Below, piece after piece: positions 38,368 to 46,047 of a stretch of 64,000 nt of DNA (within the stretch, counting starts at the first letter, position 1; the number at the start of each line of letters is the position of its first letter). A model generated the notes under the pieces. The model was not told the origin of the DNA. It ran no database searches and saw only the letters and a program-made list of their open reading frames with translations. This DNA is from Sporosarcina sp. E16_8. Its GTDB lineage: Bacteria; Bacillota; Bacilli; Bacillales_A; Planococcaceae. The position numbers were made by a program, and so were the translations under genes. Location of the stretch: assembly GCF_017347095.1 (NCBI RefSeq), contig NZ_JADPRZ010000002.1:124001-188000 (forward strand), written 5' to 3'.

Positions 38368-38577
38368 TTATTTTTGGTATCCGTTCATTTGTTGTTGCGC
38401 TTGACGTACTAGTCGCTTAGTAATTTCTCCACCGACCGAACCGTTAGCGCGTGATGATGCATCTGGTCCCATTTGTACGCCGAACTCTGATGCAATTTCA
38501 TTTTTCATTTGGTCAAGTGCTTGTCTTGCACCTGGAACTTCTAACTGATTTGAATTACCACTGTTGTTGTTTGGCAT
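38368..38577 (-). CDS. Alpha/beta-type small acid-soluble spore protein (2)
   Basis: 69 aa. Same SASP core with [18 protein letters not shown] (GPR site EIA) and [18 protein letters not shown]. It starts [16 protein letters not shown], differing from its paralogues by Pro2 and Glu13-region changes, and has a short extra C-terminus (NGYQK). RBS AAGGAGG. Own promoter. Confidence 0.95.
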   Translation of the reverse strand: MPNNNSGNSNQLEVPGARQALDQMKNEIASEFGVQMGPDASSRANGSVGGEITKRLVRQAQQQMNGYQK

Positions 38578-38599
38578 GTTTGTCACCTCCTTGTGCACA

Positions 38600-38628
38600 T
38601 AGAATGTGCCGTTTACAAAACTTTATGC
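38600..38628 (-). promoter_or_regulatory. Sigma-G-type promoter of SASP 2
   Basis: Minus-strand -35 GCATA (38624-38628), 17-bp spacer, -10 CATTCTA (38600-38606), both matching the sigma-G consensus. Confidence 0.85.
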
Positions 38629-38744
38629 ATTTATTTGTTTTGGTAATGTCCACCAATTACTTAAAATGGTTTAAACACCCGCATTTTTACATATACTATA
38701 TTGGCGAAAAGTTGTTCTGAAACATCTTTCCACTATATAAATCT

Positions 38745-38951
38745 TTATTTGTTGCCATTCATTTGTTGTTGTGCCTGACGCACTAATCGCTTTGTAATTT
38801 CTCCGCCGACGGATCCGTTGGCGCGCGATGATGCATCTGGCCCCATTTGTACGCCGAATTCTGATGCAATCTCATTTTTCATTTGATCAAGTGCTTGTCT
38901 TACGCCTGGAACTACTAGCTGATTCGAGTTGCCGCTGTTGTTGTTCGCCAT
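38745..38951 (-). CDS. Alpha/beta-type small acid-soluble spore protein (3)
   Basis: 68 aa. [16 protein letters not shown] start, core with GPR site in [11 protein letters not shown], and [18 protein letters not shown] near the C-terminus. RBS AAGGAGGTG. Nearly identical to SASP 1 and 2 at protein level while intergenic parts differ, so the copies are old or under strong selection. Confidence 0.96.
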   Translation of the reverse strand: MANNNSGNSNQLVVPGVRQALDQMKNEIASEFGVQMGPDASSRANGSVGGEITKRLVRQAQQQMNGNK

Positions 38952-38973
38952 GTTTATCACCTCCTTGTGCACA

Positions 38974-39002
38974 TAGAATGTGCCAGTTAATAAAATTCAT
39001 GC
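38974..39002 (-). promoter_or_regulatory. Sigma-G-type promoter of SASP 3
   Basis: Minus-strand -35 GCATG (38998-39002), 17-bp spacer, -10 CATTCTA (38974-38980). Confidence 0.85.
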
Positions 39003-39070
39003 ATGAATTTTAAATGGTAAATACCGCCAAAAGTCTAGGGTTAGTTTAACTAACCATCCTTCTGCTAACA

Positions 39071-39129
39071 CTATATAAGCTAAAAAGCTGCATCAGACAA
39101 TGTCCGATGCAGCTTTTTAGCTTATATAG
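39071..39129. terminator. 24-bp perfect hairpin
   Basis: Left arm begins CTATATAAGCTAAAAAGC at 39071 and ends GCTGCATC; the right arm (39106-39129) is its exact complement, with an 11-base loop AGACAATGTCC. It ends the transcript expected from the orphan promoter at 39293-39321 and insulates SASP 3. Confidence 0.85.
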
Positions 39130-39290
39130 GTTGAAATAAAGTATTCCATTGAACCTCATTCGGCTGCCCCTTGTAAGGCACCTCCGCTCAGTTTATATCG
39201 ATATTGCTTTAATCAACATATAGTTCTTCTATTTGATCGAGTGCCAGTTATTCCGAATCCATTTAACCTTAGTCCCAATTTCTATGTGCG
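39130..39290 (-). other. Stretch behind an orphan sigma-G-type promoter, no gene recognised
   Basis: About 160 bp between a promoter and a strong terminator on the minus strand. The longest frame with a possible RBS is a 19-codon GTG frame ending exactly at the hairpin (MPYKGQPNEV...). No SASP-like protein is encoded. It may be an RNA gene or a decayed gene. Confidence 0.4.
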
Positions 39291-39292
39291 TA

Positions 39293-39321
39293 TAGAATGC
39301 ATCACAAACGGAATTTCATAC
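39293..39321 (-). promoter_or_regulatory. Orphan sigma-G-type promoter
   Basis: Minus-strand -35 GTATG (39317-39321), 17-bp spacer, -10 CATTCTA (39293-39299), with the same spacing and same -10 as the three SASP promoters. Confidence 0.65.
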
Positions 39322-39389
39322 AAGGGATGAAAACAGTAATTGATTGGTTCAAATGTTAATTGAGCTTGCTCAATTAACTCATTTCATAA

Positions 39390-39445
39390 TTTGTGACATC
39401 CGCCGAAGGCTTAAATTGAATCAGCAGGGACTTCTGCTGATTCAA
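39390..39445 (-). repeat. Gene-end module after thiI
   Basis: Hairpin TTGAATCAGCAG/CTGCTGATTCAA (39416-39445) directly after the thiI stop, followed on the minus strand by TAAGCCTTCGGCGGATGTCACAA in two blocks (39390-39413). The same module ends ezrA (41812-41875), and its flank recurs after icd (6153-6176). Confidence 0.7.
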
Positions 39446-39446
39446 G

Positions 39447-40649
39447 TTAAAGCAGGTCTTCGAAGTCGTATTTTTGTTGCAGCGGCAATTCAACTATTTG
39501 TCGTTTTTCAATCGCTTCTTCAATCATTGGTTCGAAATCAGTGAAGCTTTCATAATAAGCAACTTTTTCAAGCTTCGGTTTTGTTTTCGGGTTTGATGAT
39601 GAGAAGATTGTACAGCAATCTTCATAAGGTCTGATTGAAATTTCGTATGTGCCAATCTTTTGGGCAATATCTATAATATCCAGTTTGTCCGTTGCAATGA
39701 GCGGGCGCAAAATAGGTGAAGTAGTCACAGCATTAATAGCAGTTAAGCTTTCCAGCGTTTGACTTGCGACTTGTCCAAGGCTTTCTCCTGTTACAATCGC
39801 GAGTGCACCTTCTTCTTCGCGTACTTTATCAGCAATTTGTAGCATTAATCTCCGTGTTGTCGTCATTGAAACATTATCCGGTACTTGACTGACAATCGCT
39901 TGCTGGATTTCAGTGAATGGTATTATATGAAGCCTAACCGATGCTCCGAATGAACTTAACTTCTCTGCAAGGTCTATCACTTTCTTTTTAGCCAAATCAC
40001 TTGTGAACGGTGGACTCGCAAAGTGAATTGCATCAATCGACACACCACGCTTCATCATTAGGTAGCCTGCAACAGGGCTGTCAATACCGCCTGACAGCAT
40101 AAGTATTGAATGACCATTCGAACCTACTGGCATACCGCCTGCTCCTTCATACACTTTAGCTGTTATAAAAGCTCCTTCTATTCTAATATCAATGTGTAAT
40201 ACAATATCAGGTTTTTTCATTTTCACAATGAGGTCTGGGAAGCTACGCAACACATGCGACCCAACTTCCAGCTGCAACTCATTTGTCACAAGCGGAAATC
40301 TTTTGTCTGTACGTCTCACATCAACTTTGAACGTTTTACCTGCAGTCTCGTCTGCACCAATGACTTCTAACGATTTTTCTTTAATCGCTTCAAGCGTCGC
40401 TTCACATTTCGCGACAGGACTGAAAGATTGGATGCCGAAAATATGCGGCAACCTAGCTATCGCTTCTTCCATATCATTTTTGTCTTCCGCAAAAAGAAAC
40501 ATGCGATCACGTTCTGGTTTTATGATTACAGTTTTCAAATCACTCAAAGCATCTTTAATATTATTCCTTAATTTCTTGACGAATAAATTCCTGTTCCGCC
40601 CCTTTAATGATATCTCTCCATAGCGTATCAATAGTTCGTTCCATTCCAT
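39447..40649 (-). CDS. thiI: tRNA 4-thiouridine synthase ThiI
   Basis: Adenylates U8 of tRNA and transfers sulfur; also linked to thiazole synthesis. It has 400 aa: ferredoxin-like and THUMP domains (about 1-165) and a PP-loop pyrophosphatase domain with SILMLSGGIDSPVAGYLMMK. It lacks a rhodanese domain, as in Bacillus, so it relies on a dedicated cysteine desulfurase. That enzyme is encoded just upstream with a one-base overlap (TAATG). Confidence 0.95.
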   Translation of the reverse strand: MEWNELLIRYGEISLKGRNRNLFVKKLRNNIKDALSDLKTVIIKPERDRMFLFAEDKNDMEEAIARLPHIFGIQSFSPVAKCEATLEAIKEKSLEVIGADETAGKTFKVDVRRTDKRFPLVTNELQLEVGSHVLRSFPDLIVKMKKPDIVLHIDIRIEGAFITAKVYEGAGGMPVGSNGHSILMLSGGIDSPVAGYLMMKRGVSIDAIHFASPPFTSDLAKKKVIDLAEKLSSFGASVRLHIIPFTEIQQAIVSQVPDNVSMTTTRRLMLQIADKVREEEGALAIVTGESLGQVASQTLESLTAINAVTTSPILRPLIATDKLDIIDIAQKIGTYEISIRPYEDCCTIFSSSNPKTKPKLEKVAYYESFTDFEPMIEEAIEKRQIVELPLQQKYDFEDLL

Positions 40650-41782
40650 TACTTATTACCCCTTCCAAGCAGCTCCATGAACCGTGCAAATACTTGCTCG
40701 AATTCCACCACATGCTGTTCGATATTATTTTTTCCAAAGCTAATACGAATTACTCCGTTATTGAATTTCCCATTAACACCTATTGCTTCTATAACATGCC
40801 CCACAGTACCACTTTTGGATGAACAAGCGCTAGACGTTGAAATCGTTATGCCGTTTTCTTGAAAGAAGTTAACGGCGACTTCCCCTTTCACTTTATAAAA
40901 AGCGACAGCTAAAATATGCGACGCCGCCTTATCGGGGGCAAGTACACGAACATTTTCAAATGGCTCCATAAACTTTATAAGGCGATTTCTCCATTGCCTG
41001 AAGTCCTTCTGCTCAACATCCGTCGCACTCATTCGGATTGCCTTTGCCATCGCCACTGCGTCAGCTACAGATACGGTACCGCTTCGTATTCCTTTTTCCT
41101 GGCCACCGCCATAACTAATTGCTTCTGGCGTCATTCCTTTTCTTAATGCTAGTATGCCCGAACCTTTCAAACCATTAATTTTATGGGCTGAAATCGATAT
41201 TGCGTCCGGGCCGTCGCCTGTTAATGAAACGGGTAGTTTACCAAAACTTTGAACGGTATCCGAATGAAATAGTGCTCTTGAGTTTTCTTTAATGAGAATG
41301 GCGCATTCAGCAATTGGCTGTATTGTACCGATTTCATTATTAACATGCATGATGCTTACAAGTATCGTATCTTTGCGAAGTTTATTTTTCAACTCTTCAA
41401 CCGAGATCATTCCTTGTTCATCAACCGACAAATAATCAACTTCGAACCCTTGCGTCTCTAAATATCCCATTGAATGGAGAACAGATGGATGTTCAATTTT
41501 TGTTGTGATTAGATGGTTGCCTCTTGCATGCAAAGCGCGCGCAAAACCGATAACAGCTAAATTATTGGCTTCCGTACCTCCCGATGTAAATAAAAGCTCT
41601 CCGTCAGGTGCACCAAGAATTGATAGGATCTGTTCTCTTGATCGTTCAAGAAGCGTCTCCGCTGCCTTCCCAGCAAGATGTATTGAGGCCGGATTCGCAA
41701 AAAAGCGTTTATTCACTTCTACGAAAGATGTAAGCACACCCTCATCGGGAGCTGTTGTAGCGCTATTATCAAAATAAATCAT
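40649..41782 (-). CDS. Cysteine desulfurase (NifZ/IscS-like, partner of ThiI)
   Basis: PLP-dependent removal of sulfur from cysteine, 377 aa. Start MIYFDNSATTAPDEGV; PLP-binding Lys in SISAHKINGLKGSGI; catalytic Cys in STSSACSSKSGTVG. Its overlap with thiI implies it feeds persulfide to ThiI (the B. subtilis NifZ-ThiI pair). Own RBS GGAAGA. It follows ezrA after a terminator. Confidence 0.94.
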   Translation of the reverse strand: MIYFDNSATTAPDEGVLTSFVEVNKRFFANPASIHLAGKAAETLLERSREQILSILGAPDGELLFTSGGTEANNLAVIGFARALHARGNHLITTKIEHPSVLHSMGYLETQGFEVDYLSVDEQGMISVEELKNKLRKDTILVSIMHVNNEIGTIQPIAECAILIKENSRALFHSDTVQSFGKLPVSLTGDGPDAISISAHKINGLKGSGILALRKGMTPEAISYGGGQEKGIRSGTVSVADAVAMAKAIRMSATDVEQKDFRQWRNRLIKFMEPFENVRVLAPDKAASHILAVAFYKVKGEVAVNFFQENGITISTSSACSSKSGTVGHVIEAIGVNGKFNNGVIRISFGKNNIEQHVVEFEQVFARFMELLGRGNK

Positions 41783-41811
41783 GTGAATCTTCCTTTCATT
41801 TTACAAAAAAA

Positions 41812-41915
41812 TGTGATATCCGCCTGAGGCATAACTTGAATCAGCAGGGAGTTTGCACCCCTGCTGATTCAAGTTAAATGCGTGACAAAGCCACCTGCAT
41901 TATATGCCGGTGGCT
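41812..41915 (-). terminator. Double hairpin terminator region of ezrA
   Basis: First hairpin on the minus strand AGCCACC/GGTGGCT (41889-41915) followed by TTTGTCAC. Second, a 17-bp perfect hairpin AACTTGAATCAGCAGGG with complement (41833-41875), then the GCCTCAGGCGGATATCACA flank shared with the thiI end. Confidence 0.75.
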
Positions 41916-41936
41916 ATTTGTAGTCTACTTTTTAAC

Positions 41937-43628
41937 TCAGACGTGTTCTTTCACAAGTTCCTCAATTCGTTTCATTGCACCTGGTTCCATTTCTTCTACA
42001 GCTGTTGCTGCTTCTTCCAATGCTTTTGCATAACGAAATTGTCTGAATGACTCTTCAGCGTCTAATAGACGAGCGTGAACTTCCGGATTGGATGCACGGT
42101 ATCTGTTTCCATATTGGATGATCCACTCAATCAGCAATACATTATCAAGCATCTCTTCAATTTTCATGGTTACATCTTCTACAGCCTTCCCAGCGTTCTC
42201 CAAATAAGAATCGACAAGATTCATATTAAGCGGTACTTCCTGTAAACTTTGTGTCACGATATAAATTTGTTCATCTGCTTCTTCAAGGCGCGCTTCCATA
42301 TCATCTGGTATACCAGGAATATTTCCTTTATGTAGCGTACGTTCTGATTTCTGCAATTTACGCGATAGTTCTTCAAGTTTAGTCCGAACATTATTTTCAT
42401 CAATTCGCAAGTTTTTCATACGATTTTTAAGACTTTCCTGTTCATCTGAAATTTGCTCAAGTTCTTCTGAAATGGATTGCAACTCTTCCTGTAATCCCGA
42501 ATAAGCAGATACTTGTTCCTCGAGCCTATAAATAAGCATACCAAATCGCTTGTCGAGTGAACCTAACTTTTTGAGGGCTAGTTGTGGAATTTGTGCTTCT
42601 TTTTCATCCATTCGATAACTTTGCTGAACAAAAGCCGCCTCGTCTGAAGTTTCTCTTGTCAATTTCGTTATTACGTGAAGTCTATCAGCAATTTGATTGT
42701 AGTATCCGTCTACATAATGCTTTGCATTCACTTCATTCTCAAGCGCATCGTAAAATGAATCGATGCGATCATTTATGTCGTTCGTACACTGTTGAACAGA
42801 TTCAATTTGAAGGTCAGCCATTTTAAACAACAATTCTTCAAGTTCAATCTCAATTGATTTAAGTTGTTCGGTCAGTTCTAGGTGTTGCAAATAATAGGAC
42901 TGTTCCTCCATCTCTCTCGTCCCATTTCGGAGTTCACGAATCGATGACGGAATTTTGCTTTGTAGTTCAGAAAGCAACGATGGAATTTCGTGGATCAACG
43001 TAAAAACATAATCCCCCTTTGCGGATAATGCCATGACAATTTCCCGTGCTAGTAAATAATTACCGTTCGCAGTCAACTCTTCATATTCTATGAATTTCGG
43101 ATTAAATGATTCCAGTTCCTTTTCGAGTGGATTCGCCGTCATCCCGAATGAATGTTGATGAGCAAGTACCGCTTTTCGAGCGGCACGATGCTGCTCTTTT
43201 AATTTTTCCATCTCGATGCGATTTTTCTCTTCACTACCAACTAGTTCGTTTAACTCATACAAAATGTCATTCATTTTTTTATCGCAAAAACGAATTTTTT
43301 CTTGAATTTCCTTCTCCAAATCCGTTGCTTTTCTAAAACGGAAACGATCCACTACATCCTCTACATCAAATAATAATGTATCAATTTTCGGCATATGTAC
43401 GTCCATCAATTCTGTCCATTCACTGCGCCACCGTTCGAATTTCTCTTCAGTTTCGCCTGTCATGTTCAATTGTTTCACTTTCGTCATCTCTTCTAAGATA
43501 GGTTTGTGTTGGATTTGTAACTTCTCTTGCTCCAATCGACCAATTTCCTGGATATGTTTGCGCCTGAATAAGAAGGCGATTGTCGTCAATATGATAAGTG
43601 CTACTATAGCAATGATGAAGGTTTTCAT
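41937..43628 (-). CDS. ezrA: Septation ring formation regulator EzrA
   Basis: Membrane-anchored negative regulator of FtsZ ring assembly. It has 563 aa with a single N-terminal TM (about 2-20), then almost entirely spectrin-like coiled coils rich in Glu/Leu heptads (e.g. ELQSISEELEQISDEQESLKN, split here), and the conserved C-terminal region with YGNRYRASNPEV. The start ATG at 43628 lies behind AGGGGG. In-frame codons further upstream would place charged residues before the anchor. Same location as B. subtilis ezrA beside nifZ-thiI. Confidence 0.95.
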   Translation of the reverse strand: MKTFIIAIVALIILTTIAFLFRRKHIQEIGRLEQEKLQIQHKPILEEMTKVKQLNMTGETEEKFERWRSEWTELMDVHMPKIDTLLFDVEDVVDRFRFRKATDLEKEIQEKIRFCDKKMNDILYELNELVGSEEKNRIEMEKLKEQHRAARKAVLAHQHSFGMTANPLEKELESFNPKFIEYEELTANGNYLLAREIVMALSAKGDYVFTLIHEIPSLLSELQSKIPSSIRELRNGTREMEEQSYYLQHLELTEQLKSIEIELEELLFKMADLQIESVQQCTNDINDRIDSFYDALENEVNAKHYVDGYYNQIADRLHVITKLTRETSDEAAFVQQSYRMDEKEAQIPQLALKKLGSLDKRFGMLIYRLEEQVSAYSGLQEELQSISEELEQISDEQESLKNRMKNLRIDENNVRTKLEELSRKLQKSERTLHKGNIPGIPDDMEARLEEADEQIYIVTQSLQEVPLNMNLVDSYLENAGKAVEDVTMKIEEMLDNVLLIEWIIQYGNRYRASNPEVHARLLDAEESFRQFRYAKALEEAATAVEEMEPGAMKRIEELVKEHV

Positions 43629-43823
43629 CGTGGTCCCCCTGTCCAAGTCACTGTACCATGATATTATCCTATATAGTACCACGTTTAAACCCTTTTAGTT
43701 GCGAATATGAATGATTTATAGGGAAAAAACTGTTTTCCACCCTAATAATCGACAAAGATTGTTAATAAACGTCTTAATATGTATACTTATTTAAATAAAA
43801 TATACTAACAAGGGGTGTTCTAT

Positions 43824-44303
43824 TTGTTTCAAGAAATTGACTATGCCACTGATTTAAAAGTGAAATATGAACAACTATCAAGTCAATTGGACGCATTATT
43901 GACGGGTGAGAAAAATATGTATGCAAACTTGAGCAACGCTTCTGCTTTACTCAACCAATTTTTCGACCGCATCAATTGGGTCGGTTTTTACTTAATGGAT
44001 GACAAAGAATTAGTGATTGGTCCTTTCCAAGGTCTTCCCGCGTGCATCCGCATTCCTCTAGGAAAAGGCGTCTGCGGAACAGCAGCTGAAACCCAAAAAA
44101 CAATTACCGTATCTGACGTCAATGCTTTCCCTGGACATATTGCATGCGATGCCGCTTCACAGTCTGAAATCGTCGTTCCTATTTTAAAAGACGGTGTCTT
44201 ACTAGGCGTCCTTGATATTGACAGCCCCGAGCTGAACCGCTTCACCGAAGAAGATCGAGCTGGATTAGAACATCTTGTCGAGGTACTAGTCAAACATCTT
44301 TGA
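43824..44303 (+). CDS. Free methionine-(R)-sulfoxide reductase (GAF domain, YtsP-like)
   Basis: Reduces free Met-(R)-SO using a GAF fold, 159 aa. The three family cysteines are present: ACIRIP, GVCGTAAE and HIACDAAS, with GPFQGLPACIRIPLGKG and DIDSPELNRFTEED typical. Start chosen at TTG 43824 because AAGGGG lies 8 bp upstream; a GTG three codons earlier is too close to it. It diverges from ezrA and has its own terminator. Confidence 0.92.
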   Translation: MFQEIDYATDLKVKYEQLSSQLDALLTGEKNMYANLSNASALLNQFFDRINWVGFYLMDDKELVIGPFQGLPACIRIPLGKGVCGTAAETQKTITVSDVNAFPGHIACDAASQSEIVVPILKDGVLLGVLDIDSPELNRFTEEDRAGLEHLVEVLVKHL

Positions 44304-44308
44304 ACAAT

Positions 44309-44352
44309 AAACTGCCCTGGCCACCAGACAATCGGTCGCCAAGGCAGTTTTT
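44309..44352 (+). terminator. Terminator of the fRMsr gene
   Basis: AAACTGCC and GGCAGTTTTT arms with CTGG...CCAA inside, right after the stop. Confidence 0.85.
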
Positions 44353-44454
44353 CGATTGCTTAGGAAATTATAAAATCCAGCTTTGTGAATAGTACTAGTA
44401 GGAAGATTTCAGGTCTATTTATTCATAGATAATAAATTATTAGTTTTTCGACTT

Positions 44455-44766
44455 AGAATAGTGTCTAGCTCCTGGCGCCAGCCGCTCGGAGGCCCGCAGG
44501 ATGTAGGGTCACGTAGCCATTGCCGCAGGACGCGGCGTACTTAGGCTAGGTTCCTTGAAAGCAATCCATCTAGGAAGGATTGAACTACATCCTTCCCGGG
44601 CAAAGACGCCACGTCGTGCCTCCATGGAGCAGGTATGCCGGTCGTTGCGACAGGACGTCGCAATCTTAGACTGTCTTCCCACGAACCGACTTATGCCTGT
44701 CGCGGGCCTACAGGATGTAGGTCATGCAGCTGCGTTCCTTTTAAGGCGCCTTTCGCTATTCTTATG
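44455..44766 (+). repeat. Mosaic repeat family A, longest copy
   Basis: Starts AGAATAGTGTCTAGCTCC, then GGCGCCAGCCGCTCGGAGGC, CGCAGGATG, hairpin GGAAGGAT/ATCCTTCC with loop TGAACTAC (44573-44596), CGGGCAAAGACGCCACGTCG, GTTGCGACAGGACGTCGCAA, TTATGCCTGTCGCG and ending AAGGCGCCTTTCGCTATTC. The ends GGCGCC/GGCGCC can pair into a long stem. No gene seen. Confidence 0.8.
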
Positions 44767-45978
44767 TTAAGCCCGCTCAGTAATCGCCGTCTCCATGATT
44801 TCGAATGCCGCTTTGAAGTCAGCTATGATATCCTCAGCATGTTCAAGACCGACTGAAAGCCTTAGCAAAGAATCAGTGATACCCATCTGCAGACGCTCCG
44901 CCTCCGGAATAACTGAATGAGTCATCGTCGCGGGATGCTGGATAAGCGTTTCTGCGTCCCCCAGGCTGACTGCAATCTTAATGAGAGAAAGGCTATCCAT
45001 GAATAGCTGAGCCCCTTCTTTACCGCCTTTAATTGTAAATGAAATCAGGCCGCCTCCTGCTCTCATTTGGCGTTTAGCTATTTCATATTGTGGATTGTCT
45101 TTATCAAACGGATAGTAGATCTCTTCCACAAGCTTCTGACCTTTTAGATAAGTAATCACTTTTTCCGCATTCGAGGTATGGCGCTCCATGCGAACCGATA
45201 ACGTCTTCAAACCGCGGATTAAAAGCCAAGCATCGAATGGCGATATGATGCCTCCGAAATCTTTCTGCACGGACATACGGATTGACTCTATTTCTTCTTT
45301 GTTGGCTCCGACAAGCAGCCCGGCTATCACATCTCCATGACCGTTAATATATTTTGTTGCGCTATGCAAAACGAAGTCCGCACCGATATCGAGCGGATTT
45401 TGCAAATAGGGCGACGAAAAAGTATTATCGACTATAACTCGAAGACCGTGGCGTTTCGCTACATTTACGACTGCGTGAAGATCAACAAGTTCCATTGTTG
45501 GATTGATAGGCGTTTCAATATATATACAGACAGTTTCCGGTTTAATAGCACGTTCAATCTCTTTTTCTGTCTTCATCCGAATAAGATCATGGCTGATATT
45601 GTATTTCTCATTCAGCATACCAAGAAGTCCGAATGTGCAGCCATAAATTCCACGTGAACACAGAATATGATCACCCGATTTCGTCAAGTGGACGAGAATC
45701 GTACTGACTGCAGCCATCCCCGAACCAAACGCAAGTGCACCTTTTCCGTTCTCTAGTGCCGTCATACGCTCTTCTAACACGCGTACAGTTGGATTACCTA
45801 GCCTGGAATAAATATTTCCTTCCTCAACACCCGAAAATCGATTCTCCCCTTGCGATGCTGTTTCAAACGAAAAGGTCGATGTTTGGTATAATGGAACCGC
45901 TAAACTCCCCTGATGTTCCCTGTCCTCATACCCCTCATGGATGACAATCGTATCTTTGTGAAGGTTTCTTTTGTCCAT
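44767..45978 (-). CDS. Methionine gamma-lyase-like PLP enzyme (Cys/Met metabolism family)
   Basis: 403 aa. Family marks: YSRLGNPTVRVLEERMTALE, GSGMAAVSTILV, DNTFSSPYLQNPLDIGAD and the PLP Lys in HSATKYINGHGDVIAG. The residue pattern GIYGCTF contains the Cys that marks methionine gamma-lyases and is usually Gly in cystathionine beta/gamma-lyases, so release of methanethiol, ammonia and 2-oxobutyrate is the preferred assignment. Start at ATG 45978 (8 bp from AAGGGGG); the ATG two codons earlier is too close. Cystathionine gamma-lyase remains possible. Confidence 0.85.
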   Translation of the reverse strand: MDKRNLHKDTIVIHEGYEDREHQGSLAVPLYQTSTFSFETASQGENRFSGVEEGNIYSRLGNPTVRVLEERMTALENGKGALAFGSGMAAVSTILVHLTKSGDHILCSRGIYGCTFGLLGMLNEKYNISHDLIRMKTEKEIERAIKPETVCIYIETPINPTMELVDLHAVVNVAKRHGLRVIVDNTFSSPYLQNPLDIGADFVLHSATKYINGHGDVIAGLLVGANKEEIESIRMSVQKDFGGIISPFDAWLLIRGLKTLSVRMERHTSNAEKVITYLKGQKLVEEIYYPFDKDNPQYEIAKRQMRAGGGLISFTIKGGKEGAQLFMDSLSLIKIAVSLGDAETLIQHPATMTHSVIPEAERLQMGITDSLLRLSVGLEHAEDIIADFKAAFEIMETAITERA

Positions 45979-46047
45979 GTCCATTGCCCCCTTTATGCTT
46001 CTAGAATATTCTAACTCTCCCTCTATTAGTTTACTCTTTAATCACAG

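Noticed and set aside
37990..38972. Possible tandem repeat or CRISPR-like array
   Set aside because: The repetition is three paralogous SASP genes with promoters, not short direct repeats with spacers.
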